DNA of 64,000 nucleotides from Paenibacillus sp. ACRRY (GTDB lineage: Bacteria; Bacillota; Bacilli; Paenibacillales; Paenibacillaceae), in NCBI RefSeq assembly GCF_022346995.1, contig NZ_JAKRNM010000007.1, positions 62,001-126,000 on the forward strand. Direction: 5' to 3'. How positions within the stretch are numbered: position 1 is the stretch's first letter; every line of letters starts with the position of its first letter. The notes beneath the pieces are model-generated. The model made no database searches. It saw only the letters and a program-made list of their open reading frames with translations, and was not told the DNA's origin. The position numbers were made by a program, and so were the translations under genes. Shown piece by piece: positions 44,193 to 55,100 of the stretch.

Positions 44193-45107
44193 GTGGCTCA
44201 ACTCGTAAAAAAACGCGATTTCCATCATGTATCCAGCGGCTGGAACATCATCATGAATATCATGGCCGGACTATTCGCTCTGATCTGTGTGTTTCCTTTT
44301 ATATTTGTCGTCATCATCTCCTTTACGGACGAAAAGGCATTGGCCCGTGACGGGTACCGCCTGATTCCGGCGGAATGGAGTCTCGCAGCATATCAATTTG
44401 TCTGGCAGAGCGGTGATACACTGCTGCGTGCATATGGGGTTACTATTCTGGTCACGGTACTCGGGACAATCATCAGTTTGATCCTCATGTCCCTGTATGC
44501 CTATGCCATTTCCCGCAAGAGCTTCAGATATCGGAGATTTTTCTCCGTGTTTGCCATTTTGACCATGTTGTTCAACGGTGGGATGATCCCGACCTATATG
44601 GTCGTATCCCAACTGCTTGGATTGAAAGATACCGTATGGGCCCTGATTCTGCCGCTGGCGATGAATGCCTTCTATATTATGATTCTGCGTACGTTCTACT
44701 CCACCAGTGTGCCGGATGCGGTTATTGAATCCGCAAGAATTGATGGTGCCGGAGAGTTTTATACCTTTATGAAAATTGTAATTCCCTTGTCCCTGCCGGG
44801 GCTGGCAACGATCGGGTTGTTCAGTACACTGGGTTACTGGAACGACTGGTTCAACGCACTCTTATACATTGATAATCCCAACCTGGTACCGCTGCAATCC
44901 ATGCTGATGCGGATCGAGTCCAGCATCCAGTTTATTCAGCAGAACTCCGCTAACAGTTCCATGAGTCTGGCAGCCATGCAGTCCATTCCGCAGGATACTT
45001 CCCGGATGGCGATGGTCGTGCTTGCAACGTTGCCGATTATATTTGCTTACCCGTTCTTCCAGCGCTATTTCGTACAAGGTCTGACGGTTGGAGCGGTGAA
45101 GGAATAA
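44193..45107 (+). CDS. Sugar ABC transporter permease, LplC type
   Basis: This 304-residue permease has about six membrane segments and an EAA loop (DAVIESARIDGAGEFYTFMKIVIPL). It starts at GTG with AAAGGAG upstream. It is the second channel subunit. No ATPase gene is present in the locus, so a shared MsmX/UgpC-like ATPase encoded elsewhere is expected. Confidence 0.9.
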   Translation: MAQLVKKRDFHHVSSGWNIIMNIMAGLFALICVFPFIFVVIISFTDEKALARDGYRLIPAEWSLAAYQFVWQSGDTLLRAYGVTILVTVLGTIISLILMSLYAYAISRKSFRYRRFFSVFAILTMLFNGGMIPTYMVVSQLLGLKDTVWALILPLAMNAFYIMILRTFYSTSVPDAVIESARIDGAGEFYTFMKIVIPLSLPGLATIGLFSTLGYWNDWFNALLYIDNPNLVPLQSMLMRIESSIQFIQQNSANSSMSLAAMQSIPQDTSRMAMVVLATLPIIFAYPFFQRYFVQGLTVGAVKE

Positions 45108-45140
45108 CCGGATCACTCTATAGGATTGGAGAGTTTCAGG

Positions 45141-47450
45141 ATGATGACATATAAGGACAAAAGCAAGCCCGTCGAAGAACGGGTGCAGCATCTGCTTGGC
45201 CTGATGACTACGGAAGAGAAGGTAGGCCAGCTTATTCAGCCTTTTGGCTGGCATACCTATACGAATAATAAGGGAAACATCACGTTGAATGATTCCTTCA
45301 AAGAGCAAGTGGAAAATGGCGGCGTCGGCTCTCTCTATGGCGCCCTTCGAGCTGACCCCTGGACCGGGGTTACACTTGAAAATGGTTTATCCGCGAGAGA
45401 AGGTGCGGAGGCCGTTAATCTGATTCAGCGTCATGCGGTGGAGCATTCCCGACTGGGAATTCCGATCCTGATTGGGGAGGAATGTTCTCATGGCCATATG
45501 GCCATTGACGGAACGGTATATCCCGTACCGCTGCTGCTCGGCAGCACTTGGAATGTGGACCTATACCGAGAGATGTGCCAGGCCGTAGCCAGGGAAACAC
45601 GTGCTCAGGGTGGAGCGGTTACGTATTCTCCGGTACTGGATGTTGTGCGTGATCCTCGCTGGGGACGTACGGAGGAATGCTTTGGTGAAGATCCATATCT
45701 CATTGGGGAATTGGCGGTAGCTTCTGTCGAAGGACTTCAAGGGGAAAGCCTTGACCGGGAGGATGCGGTAGCTGCGACGCTGAAGCATTTTGTCGGTTAC
45801 GGCAGTTCGGAAGGCGGGCGCAATGCAGGACCTGTACACATGGGCTGGCGTGAATTGCTGGAAGTGGATCTGTATCCATTCCGAAAAGCGGTGGAAGCTG
45901 GGGCAGCATCCATTATGCCTGCGTATAACGAAATCGATGGTACGCCTTGTACGGTAAATACGGAATTGCTGGATCGTGTTTTACGTGAAGACTGGGGCTT
46001 TGATGGTCTGGTCATTACGGACTGCGGTGCAATCAACATGCTGGCAGGCGGGCATGATGTTGCAGCGGATGGGCTCGATGCATCTGTCCAGGCCATTCAG
46101 GCAGGCATCGATATGGAGATGTCCGGTGAGATGTTTGGACAGTATCTAGTGCAGGCCGTCTCGGAGGGCAAGCTTGATGTGCAGGTTTTGGACCAGGCTG
46201 TCAGCCGCGTACTGGCATTGAAATTCAGACTGGGCTTGTTTGAGCAGCCTTATGTGGACGCTGACCGGGCCGCAGAAGTGATTGGCAGTGAGCAGCATAT
46301 CCAGCTGGCACGTCAATTGGCAGCAGAAGGAGTGGTTCTGCTCAAAAATGAGCAATCAGCTCTCCCGCTATCCCCAACAGGAGCTGGGCAAATTGCTGTA
46401 ATTGGCCCAAATGCGGATCATGCCTACAACCAGCTGGGTGATTACACGTCACCGCAACCCAAATCAAAAGTGGCAACCGTACTGGATGGTATCCACTCCA
46501 AGCTCACGGGGAATGAAGCTGCACGTGAGGTACTTTATGCGCCAGGTTGCCGAATCAAAGGCGATTCCAGAGAAGGCTTCGATCATGCCCTTGAGATCGC
46601 CGGCAAGGCAGATACCATCATCATGGTGGTCGGCGGCTCAAGTGCCCGCGATTTCGGTGAAGGAACGATCGATCTGAAGACAGGGGCATCGAATGTGTCC
46701 GATCATTCCTGGAATGACATGGAGTGCGGCGAGGGTATCGACCGTATGACGTTAGGACTTGCGGGGGTTCAGCTGGAACTCATTCAGGAAATTCACAAGC
46801 TCGGCAAGAAGCTGATCGTTGTTTACATCAATGGTCGCCCCATCACTGAACCTTGGGTGGACGAACATGCAGATGCCATTCTGGAGGCATGGTATCCGGG
46901 TCAAGAAGGCGGGCATGCCATTGCAGACATTCTATTTGGCGATGTGAATCCATCGGGCAAATTGACGATTTCCATTCCGAAGCATGTCGGTCAGTTACCT
47001 ATCTATTACAACGGTAAACGTTCCCGTGGCAAGCGTTATCTGGAAGAGGATCTGGAGCCTCGTTATTCTTTCGGATATGGACTTAGCTATACAACTTTTG
47101 ATTACAGCGAGCCAAAACTCAGCAGGGCATCCATGCCAGCTGGCGAATCAGTTACGGTATCGGTGGATGTGACCAATACTGGCCAGCGTGGTGGCGCAGA
47201 AGTGGTACAGATGTACATTACCGACGTGGTCAGCCAGATGACTCGCCCGGCCAAAGAGCTGAAAGGATTCACAAAAGTGAATCTGGCACCTGGTGAGACG
47301 CAAACGATTGAATTCCGTGTTGGTGCGGAGCAGCTGCAATATATTGGACGGCATTTGAAACCCGTGGTTGAACCGGGACTATTCCGTATTCATATCGGCG
47401 GCAGCGTGAACGACACGCAAATGGCCGAGCTTACGGTAAGGGAGGCGTAA
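45141..47450 (+). CDS. GH3 family beta-glycosidase
   Basis: This 769-residue cytoplasmic enzyme (no signal peptide) has the GH3 barrel with KHFVGYG near 215 and the nucleophile Asp294 in VITDCGA. An alpha/beta sandwich domain and a C-terminal fibronectin-III-like domain (VTNTGQRGGAEVVQMYI) follow. This three-domain layout is usual for beta-glucosidases and beta-xylosidases, not for NagZ-type hexosaminidases. In this locus it may remove a beta-linked sugar, but its specificity cannot be read from sequence. GGAGAG precedes the ATG pair at 45141/45144. Confidence 0.88.
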   Translation: MMTYKDKSKPVEERVQHLLGLMTTEEKVGQLIQPFGWHTYTNNKGNITLNDSFKEQVENGGVGSLYGALRADPWTGVTLENGLSAREGAEAVNLIQRHAVEHSRLGIPILIGEECSHGHMAIDGTVYPVPLLLGSTWNVDLYREMCQAVARETRAQGGAVTYSPVLDVVRDPRWGRTEECFGEDPYLIGELAVASVEGLQGESLDREDAVAATLKHFVGYGSSEGGRNAGPVHMGWRELLEVDLYPFRKAVEAGAASIMPAYNEIDGTPCTVNTELLDRVLREDWGFDGLVITDCGAINMLAGGHDVAADGLDASVQAIQAGIDMEMSGEMFGQYLVQAVSEGKLDVQVLDQAVSRVLALKFRLGLFEQPYVDADRAAEVIGSEQHIQLARQLAAEGVVLLKNEQSALPLSPTGAGQIAVIGPNADHAYNQLGDYTSPQPKSKVATVLDGIHSKLTGNEAAREVLYAPGCRIKGDSREGFDHALEIAGKADTIIMVVGGSSARDFGEGTIDLKTGASNVSDHSWNDMECGEGIDRMTLGLAGVQLELIQEIHKLGKKLIVVYINGRPITEPWVDEHADAILEAWYPGQEGGHAIADILFGDVNPSGKLTISIPKHVGQLPIYYNGKRSRGKRYLEEDLEPRYSFGYGLSYTTFDYSEPKLSRASMPAGESVTVSVDVTNTGQRGGAEVVQMYITDVVSQMTRPAKELKGFTKVNLAPGETQTIEFRVGAEQLQYIGRHLKPVVEPGLFRIHIGGSVNDTQMAELTVREA

Positions 47451-47453
47451 AAC

Positions 47454-50400
47454 ATGGAACGTATTAGACGATTTATTCGTGAACTGTCTGAACATCAGTG
47501 GCTGGAACAAGTGGATCTACGCAGCTGGAACATCACCCATGCTTATTATGACGTGCCGGGAAAATATGAGAACAAAGGGCCTTATCCGGAGGGAGAAGGC
47601 CTGGATCGTTTTCCAAGCACACAGGGAACCACCTACTTCTTCCGAACCCGTCTGGAGGTCCCCGCTTCCTGGCAGCAGGCCCCATTCGGACTGTTGTTTC
47701 AATCAGGAGGAGAAGGATTGCTGCGGGTGAATGGCCGTTCCTATCAGGGTCTGGATCGCAATCATACGTACGTTACGCTGGACCCATCCAGCATTGGAAT
47801 CCATCCTGAACTTGAAATCGAACTGTTCGATCCGGTACCTGAGCCTGTCGATCCGTTGAACCAGCAGGCCGTTATTCAGCCGCCAATCACATCGATCACC
47901 AGTCTGCTGGTGAGACCGAACGAGGCGGTTCGCAGCCTGATGTATACGGTCATTATTGTACGCGATTCGGCCGTACTGCTGCCCGAGAGCGACTTCCGGC
48001 GTGTACGTCTGCTGGAAGCCATCTATCGTGCGATGGATCAATTTGTCGGCATGACAGTTGAAGAGATCAAGCAGGGCGATGGCATTCGCCAGATTGAAGA
48101 GAGTTTAAAGAATCAAGTGCGAGAGATTGGTGGTAACGCCGAAGGTCTGGAACATATGGTGGGACAGTCCCATATCGATATTGCCTGGCTGTGGCCTGTA
48201 CGGGAGACGGTACGCAAGACAAGTCGTACATTCTCAACCGTGGATGCACTGATGAATGAATATCCCGATTATGTGTACTCCCAGAGCCAGCCTTTGTTGT
48301 ACGCCTTTCTGAAGGAACATGATCCCGAATTGTATGCACGGGTGAAGCAGCGTATTGCAGAAGGACGCTGGGAACTGGTTGGCGGCATGTGGGTTGAGCC
48401 GGATCTGAACATTCCGAGCGGGGAGTCGCTGATTCGCCAAATGTTATATGGCCAGCGTTTTTACATGGAAGAGTTCGGCAAGACATCTCAGATTGAATGG
48501 CTGCCGGATACATTCGGGTACTGTGCCTCCCTGCCTCAGATTTTGAAGCATGGCAATGTGGATTATTTCATGACGACGAAGCTGGGATGGAACGATACCA
48601 ATGTATTCCCGTACGATCTCTTTCACTGGGTTGGCATTGACGGTACACCGATCCTGTCTTATCTCAACCATGGTGTCAATGAACACACTTTACCGAAGGA
48701 TATTCATGATCACTGGCAGTCCTACCGCGAGAAAGCAGCACATCCCGAGCACATGCTTCTATACGGGCATGGTGATGGTGGTGGCGGCGTAACCCGCGAA
48801 ATGCTGGAGTACGTGGATCGCGCAGACTTGATGGTAGGACAGCCTGCCAGTCGCTACAGTACAGCTGCAGCTTTTTTTGCAGGTATTGAAGCAGGGCAGC
48901 CTACACTTCCAGAATGGCACGGTGACCTGTACCTGGAACTGCACCGAGGCACGTACACGACACATGCACGAAACAAGCGGAACAACCGCAAAGCAGAGGT
49001 CCTGTATCGTGAAGCCGAGCTGTGGAACACACTCGCTCTGCCGGACATGGAGGCGCAGGCGGAAGCTGAAGTCCGTTCGGCACTGCATGAGGGCTGGAAG
49101 CTGATTTTGCTGAATCAATTCCACGATATTATCCCAGGCTCAGCGATTACGGAGTCATACGTGACTTCGGATGAGGAGTATGTACGAGTTTTTGAATTAG
49201 GTAGAGCAGGGTTGAATCAAGGTGTTGCGGCATTGACGGCAGGTATTAATACAAAGGGTCCAGAGGGTTCAGCGGCCTATGTAGTGTTCAACAGCCTTGG
49301 CTGGAAGCGTAATGCAGTCGTTCAGCTCCCTGTGGACGATGGCATGGATCTTTATGTGGTAGATGTAGAAGGTGAGCACCTGCGAATGGATCGGGAGGAT
49401 AACGCGATCTCGATTCTTGTGGATGACATTCCGGCGTTAGGGTATAAGACGATTTGGCTGGTACCTGAAAATACTAGGGAAACGAATGTACCAGAAGTGG
49501 CCAGCCTTGCCGGTCATCCGGTCTTTAATGATACATGGGATACCGCGTTTTATCATGTGGAATTTAACAACCAAGGGGAGATTACTCGTCTGTGGGATAA
49601 GGCAGCAGAGCGGGAAATGCTGAAGCCGGGTGAACGGGGCAATCAGTTCCACTTCTTCCACGACCGTCCGACGCTCTGGGATGCGTGGGATATTGACAGC
49701 CGTTATGAAGAACAGGTTGCTGGAGAAGTCGAGTTATTGGAGAAAAAGCTGGTGCTGGCTGGTACAACGAAGGACGTATTGCGCTTCCGCTGGAAACTCC
49801 ATCAATCGGAGATTACACAAGATGTCGTATTCTACCATGATTCACGGCGGATCGACTTCCAGACGCAGGTGAGCTGGAACGAAAACCATAAGCTCCTGAA
49901 AGTCGGTTTTCCAATCGATGTCGTAACATCCAAGGCGACGTATGAGATTCCGTTTGGCGCATTGGAGCGGCCAACGCACCGTAACACCAGCTGGGAACAA
50001 GCGCAATATGAAGTTTGCGGCCACCGGTTTGCGGATGTATCCGAATACGGATACGGCGTGAGTTTGCTCAATGACTGCAAATACGGATACGACGTACAGG
50101 GAAGCACCATTCGTTTATCCCTGCTTCGTGCACCGAAATGGCCGGACCGGACAGCTGATCTGGGAGAGCATGAATTCACCTATTCCCTGTATCCGCATGA
50201 AGGGGATTGGCGTAATGCGCACACGGTACGTCATGCTGCAGAGCTGAATCATGAGGTGACGGTACAGCATGCGGAACAAAGCGCAGGCGTACGTCCGGCA
50301 ACAGGTGCCTGGATCGATTTTGGTAGCAGCCATGTTGTACTGGATACGGTTAAGCCGGCCGAAGACGGACACGGCACGATCCTTCGTTTCTATGAATCTT

Positions 50401-50561
50401 CAGGCAAACGTGAACGTGTAACCTTGCAATGGCCACATGCCTCTGAGCAGGCCTATCTCTCCAACGCGTTGGAAGAACCGGGCGAGCCTTTGGATATGAC
50501 GAAGGGTCAGATTACATTGACCTTCGCCCCTTACGAAATTAAAACCGTGCTGCTGCGGTAA
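47454..50561 (+). CDS. GH38 alpha-mannosidase (first of two)
   Basis: This 1035-residue cytoplasmic zinc-dependent alpha-mannosidase has an N-terminal beta-sandwich (1-230) typical of the larger bacterial and lysosomal-like GH38 group. The catalytic domain follows with metal ligands His240 and Asp242 in QSHIDIAWLWP and the nucleophile Asp352 in WLPDTFGY, then beta-rich C-terminal domains. It probably trims alpha-1,2/1,3-mannose from imported glycans. It is three bases after GH3. The gap to GH125 holds a repeated structured element. Confidence 0.92.
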   Translation: MERIRRFIRELSEHQWLEQVDLRSWNITHAYYDVPGKYENKGPYPEGEGLDRFPSTQGTTYFFRTRLEVPASWQQAPFGLLFQSGGEGLLRVNGRSYQGLDRNHTYVTLDPSSIGIHPELEIELFDPVPEPVDPLNQQAVIQPPITSITSLLVRPNEAVRSLMYTVIIVRDSAVLLPESDFRRVRLLEAIYRAMDQFVGMTVEEIKQGDGIRQIEESLKNQVREIGGNAEGLEHMVGQSHIDIAWLWPVRETVRKTSRTFSTVDALMNEYPDYVYSQSQPLLYAFLKEHDPELYARVKQRIAEGRWELVGGMWVEPDLNIPSGESLIRQMLYGQRFYMEEFGKTSQIEWLPDTFGYCASLPQILKHGNVDYFMTTKLGWNDTNVFPYDLFHWVGIDGTPILSYLNHGVNEHTLPKDIHDHWQSYREKAAHPEHMLLYGHGDGGGGVTREMLEYVDRADLMVGQPASRYSTAAAFFAGIEAGQPTLPEWHGDLYLELHRGTYTTHARNKRNNRKAEVLYREAELWNTLALPDMEAQAEAEVRSALHEGWKLILLNQFHDIIPGSAITESYVTSDEEYVRVFELGRAGLNQGVAALTAGINTKGPEGSAAYVVFNSLGWKRNAVVQLPVDDGMDLYVVDVEGEHLRMDREDNAISILVDDIPALGYKTIWLVPENTRETNVPEVASLAGHPVFNDTWDTAFYHVEFNNQGEITRLWDKAAEREMLKPGERGNQFHFFHDRPTLWDAWDIDSRYEEQVAGEVELLEKKLVLAGTTKDVLRFRWKLHQSEITQDVVFYHDSRRIDFQTQVSWNENHKLLKVGFPIDVVTSKATYEIPFGALERPTHRNTSWEQAQYEVCGHRFADVSEYGYGVSLLNDCKYGYDVQGSTIRLSLLRAPKWPDRTADLGEHEFTYSLYPHEGDWRNAHTVRHAAELNHEVTVQHAEQSAGVRPATGAWIDFGSSHVVLDTVKPAEDGHGTILRFYESSGKRERVTLQWPHASEQAYLSNALEEPGEPLDMTKGQITLTFAPYEIKTVLLR

Positions 50562-50620
50562 ACCTTTTTGACATATCTTTGAGCTACGCAAGATGAACTT
50601 AAACATTTACACGATAACGA

Positions 50621-50762
50621 AGAGTGCAGAACCAGTCTGGAGAAGCAGAGCGCTCGCGTTTATCACAGGATTTTTCCCTTTGAAGAAGGGAATCCAAAAA
50701 AATCCGGGGATAACAGCGATCGGAAGATGGTACTGCAATCGTAGTGACCATGTGTAACAGTT
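50621..50762. repeat. Structured intergenic element, copy 1
   Basis: This roughly 140-bp element lies between GH38 and GH125 and closely matches the one at 60217-60354. A rod-like fold is predicted. The base stem is TGCAGAACCA (50625-50634) with TGGTACTGCA (50728-50737). Next come GTTTATC/GATAAC (50658-50664/50709-50714), GGATTT/AAATCC (50668-50673/50700-50705) and an apical CCCTT/AAGGG. Stem positions co-vary with copy 2, so structure rather than sequence alone is conserved. Strand is not certain. Confidence 0.75.
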
Positions 50763-50820
50763 CACGGGTTGATCTTATCTAGCTACACCATTCAATACGT
50801 TTAAGGAGTTGCACTCATCC

Positions 50821-52140
50821 ATGGAACAATTCAGATTACCCAAAATACCAATGCCGCCCGTTGCTGTGCCGCAATCCATTCAGGCAGTGCTTGAAGAGGC
50901 GGAACAGAAACTGGCTCATCGACCGAAGCTGCTTCAATTATTCAAAAATTGTTTCCCTAATACAATCGAAACGACAACGAAACTGATGGACGATGGTACG
51001 ACTTTTGTCATCACTGGAGACATCCCAGCCTCGTGGCTGCGTGATTCCGTGGAGCAGGTCATTCACTACATTCCGTTTGCGAAGGAAGATGAGGATCTGC
51101 AGCGGATCATTGGCGGCCTGATCAAGCGTCATATCCAGTATGTTCATATTGATCCGTATGCCAATGCTTTCAATGAGACGGCTAATGACTGGCATTGGAA
51201 CACAACGGACGAGACCGACATGTCGCCTTGGGTATGGGAACGCAAATTCGAGATTGATTCGTTGTGCTTTGTTGTACGGCTGGCCTATCTATATTGGAAG
51301 GAAACGGAGCTGACTGACATTTTTGATTCCAGCTTCAAAGCAGCCATGCGCAAAATCGTGGATCTGTTCAAGGTGGAACAGCATCACATGGAACAATCTC
51401 CATATCGCTTTACGCGCAATAACGGCATTCCTACAGATTCACTGCGTAATCATGGGAAGGGCATGCCGGTCAATTATACAGGGATGATCTGGTCCGGCTT
51501 CCGTTCCAGCGACGATGCATGCGATTTTCACTACAATATCCCGGGCAACATGTTTGCAGTCGTAGCTTTGCGCCAAATGCAGGAGTTTGCCGAGTGGGTG
51601 TTCCGGGATATGGCAATGCTGCAGGAGCTTAAGGATCTGGAGCAGGATGTGGATCACGGCATTCAGCTGTACGGCATTTATCGTCATCCGGAATTCGGTC
51701 CCATCTATGCGTACGAGACGGATGGCTACGGCAATTACTGTCTCATGGATGATGCCGGTACACCGGGACTGATGTCCATTCCGTATCTCGGCTACGTCAC
51801 AGCGGATGATCCGATCTATCAAAATACCCGCCGCTTCGCCCTGAGCAAAGAGAACCCGTTCTATTATGAGGGCAAGGTTGCCAAAGGGATCGGCAGCCCG
51901 CACACACCACCGGATTACATCTGGCATATGGGTCTATCCATGCAGGGACTGACGGCACAATCTGCCGAGGAGAAGCTGGAGATCATTCGTATGCTGGAAG
52001 CAACAGATGCGGATACAGGTTATATGCATGAAGGTTTCCATGCGGATGATCCAACCATTTTCACGAGAAAATGGTTTGCATGGTCCAACAGCCTGTTCTC
52101 CCAGTTGGTCTATAAATCCATGAAGGATGGCCTGTTATGA
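50821..52140 (+). CDS. GH125 exo-alpha-1,6-mannosidase
   Basis: This 439-residue (alpha/alpha)6-barrel enzyme has GDIPASWLRDSVEQV (about 66-80), NETANDWHWNTTDETDMSPWVWERKFEIDSLC, and NGIPTDSLRNHGKGMPVNYTGMIWSGFRSSDDAC, all typical of GH125. GH125 enzymes remove terminal alpha-1,6-linked mannose, the branch that GH38 enzymes handle poorly. The ATG at 50821 follows AAGGAG; a TTG at 50809 overlaps that site. The stop overlaps the next start as ATGA. Confidence 0.92.
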   Translation: MEQFRLPKIPMPPVAVPQSIQAVLEEAEQKLAHRPKLLQLFKNCFPNTIETTTKLMDDGTTFVITGDIPASWLRDSVEQVIHYIPFAKEDEDLQRIIGGLIKRHIQYVHIDPYANAFNETANDWHWNTTDETDMSPWVWERKFEIDSLCFVVRLAYLYWKETELTDIFDSSFKAAMRKIVDLFKVEQHHMEQSPYRFTRNNGIPTDSLRNHGKGMPVNYTGMIWSGFRSSDDACDFHYNIPGNMFAVVALRQMQEFAEWVFRDMAMLQELKDLEQDVDHGIQLYGIYRHPEFGPIYAYETDGYGNYCLMDDAGTPGLMSIPYLGYVTADDPIYQNTRRFALSKENPFYYEGKVAKGIGSPHTPPDYIWHMGLSMQGLTAQSAEEKLEIIRMLEATDADTGYMHEGFHADDPTIFTRKWFAWSNSLFSQLVYKSMKDGLL

Positions 52141-55100
52141 GTACACATGTGAAGGATAACAAGCTGATTATCTTCGCTGATCCCGCTTTTCCGGCAGAAG
52201 GCCAGCGGCCATCCCGCGAGGCACTGGATACTTGGCAAGGGTCTAATGAAGTCACCGTAGCAAGCGCGCACGAACTGGCTGAGGTGTTGAAAGCAACAGC
52301 AGGCGAGGGCTGTCTGGTAAACCTGCATGCACCCTATTTTCCCAAATCGGCCTGGACGGAAATTGCAGCCTATCTGCATCAGGGAGGAAGCCTGATCAGT
52401 GTGGGCGGAGCACCGTTTAAGCGCCCTGTCCGGGATCAGGACGGAGCTTGGGTTGTGGAGTCGGAACAGACTGCATATCACCAGGAGCTTTATATTCACG
52501 AGGCACTGAACGTATCGTCAGCTAATATCCAAACGTACACTTCCTCTGAACAAATTTCACTACTTTCAGGCAAAGAGGGCTTGTTTGAGATTGCAGATAC
52601 GTGGAATCTGGTCCCGCATACCACCAAGTCTAGTGATCTGCCTCACCAGATGGGTTCAGCAGGACCGATGAGCACGCAGATCTATCCGTTACTTTGCGGA
52701 GTAAGTAAGGATGAACGGAGCATCGCTGCTCCGGTCGTCCTGTGGGAGAACTCCCGCATTACATTTGCTGGTTCACGCTGGATGTTTGTGAATCTGCCGC
52801 TCTCCGCTTCATTTTGGGAGCAAGACGGTGCTAACGAGATTGTGAAGTGGGCACAATTCTGTGCCAAAGGGGTAACTGAATTGTCACTCAAGCCTAACTA
52901 TGCCACGTACGAACCAGGTGAACGGGCTGTACTTACCCTTCAAGGACAGATCTTACAGCGCGCGGGTGACAGACGTACAGCTTCCGAGTTGTGGACATTT
53001 GATCTGACCGTTGAACGGGAGGATCGGACAAGCGGCACAGCTGAGAAGGTATGGAGCCACAGGCTGCAGATGGAGCTTTCCGGAGAGCAGCAGTTTGTAC
53101 GCCTCCCTCTTCCGGTTTCAGTAGAAAGCGGGCTGTACCGAATCGTATGTCGTGCGCAAGCACCTGACGGTGAAGTTCGTAATCTGCGCCAAGGTTTCTG
53201 GGGCCAGGATGACGCATTGCTTGCAGAAGGTGAAGTTATCACCCGCAGCAGAGACTATTTTGTAAAAGAAGGACGACCTCTCCCAGTTGTGGGCATGACG
53301 TACATGACCTCCGACGTAGCCCGGAAATTTCTGTTTCTGCCGAATGCAGATGTGTGGGATCGGGACATGGCACAGATGGCGAAAGCGGGCATTAACTGGA
53401 TTCGGACCGGAATCTGGACGGCATATCGCAATATGATGCAGGTGGATGGACACATGGCAGAGGATGTGCTTCGTGCGATTGATGCCTTCCTGTTAACGGC
53501 GAAGCGCCACGGGCTGCAAGTCACGTTTACGTTCTTTTCTTTTACCCCTGAAACGTGGGAAGGAACGAATCCGTATCTGGATCCGCAAAGCGTCGAGGCA
53601 CAGAAGCGTTTCATCCGCAGCATCGTCAGCCGGCACACGCATACCACCCATGTGGATTGGGATCTGATTAACGAGCCATCGATGTTTGATCCGGTTCGCA
53701 TCTTCTCGGCTGGCCCAAGCTCAGCCAGGGATTCGCACGAACAGCAGGCATTTATCGGTTGGCTTCAGCAGCGGCATGAAACCATTGAAGCACTGCAGGA
53801 AGCATGGAACATGTCACCGAAGCAGCTTCCGGACTTTGCAGCAGCGGTTATACCAGAACCGGAAGAGATTAACTTTGATGTACAGGACATGCACAAGGCG
53901 AAAAAAGGAACCCGCTGGCTCGATTATTGTCTGTTCTCCATGGAGATGCACAATGTTTGGGCAAGAGAGCTCGTAGGTACGATCAAGGATCTGGTGCCGG
54001 GTCATCTGGTTACCGTAGGACAGGACGAAGCTCTGGGTGCACAGCGTCCTTCACCGTTTTTCTATGAACGTGAAGTGGATTATACCACTGTGCATTCCTG
54101 GTGGTTGAACGATGATCTGATCTGGGACGGCATTTTCACCAAAACTCCGCATAAACCGAATCTCATTCAGGAGACGGGTATCATGTATGTGGAGACCCCT
54201 GATGGACGTGCCAAGCGCACGGAAGAAGAGCTTCGAAGCATTCTTGAACGGAAGTATGCCTATGCGTTCTCCACAGGTGGTGCCGGAGCGGTGCAATGGA
54301 TCTGGAATACAAACTTCTATATGGATAATGCCAATGAGTCTCATATTGGGGCCCTTCGTGCAGATGGTACCGAGAAGCCGGAAGCGGATGTATCCTACGA
54401 CTTTGGTCGCTTCATCAACAAGGTGCGTGATCTCTTCGAGGATCGCGAGCTGGAGGAGATTGCGGTTGTGTTTCCGTATTCCAATGACTTCTCCAACCGT
54501 TCCCTTGCTTATGATGCAACAACCAAACTTACGCGTGTGATGTCCTATGATCTGAAACTGCCGTTCCGTGCCGTATCCGAATATCACTTGGAAGCACTGG
54601 AACAGCAGCCGCCGAAGCTGATTATTGTACCGAGTCCGCATAATATGGATAATGATGCACTGCTTCAGCTGCTTGCATTCACGGAGAAGGAAGGCGCATG
54701 CCTGCTGATCACTGGACCGCTGGGACTGGACGCCTACTGGAAGGCAAGTGACCGGGCAGATCACATCTTGGGTAAACGCAGTTTGGGTAACGTGCAGCGT
54801 GAAGAACTGCTGAATATCAATGGGGTGAATCACCGGGTAACGTATGGCCGGCGTCGCATTGCTGAGGTGGCCAAAGAGACGTTGCTTCATCAAGATCATG
54901 ACACTCCAGATGAAGTGACTGTTCTGCCATGGGGGAAAGGGAAGATCATGTGGACCCCACTGCCGCTTGAGCTTAACGGAAGGGATGAGCCGCTGGCGGA
55001 CCTGTATCGGTATGCGGCCGAAACGGCTGGCATCCATCAGGAGCTGGAATGGATATCTGGCGGAAAAATCGCAGGAATCTATGGCCGGAAGCTGAGTTTT

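Noticed and set aside
45141..47450. GH3 enzyme as a NagZ-like beta-N-acetylglucosaminidase
   Set aside because: It has the three-domain beta-glucosidase/xylosidase layout and lacks the NagZ KHFPGHG motif.
50621..50762. Element copy 1 as a T-box, riboswitch of known class, or tRNA-like gene
   Set aside because: None of the conserved motifs of T-box, S-box, purine, lysine, FMN, TPP or glycine riboswitches is present, and there is no tRNA cloverleaf.
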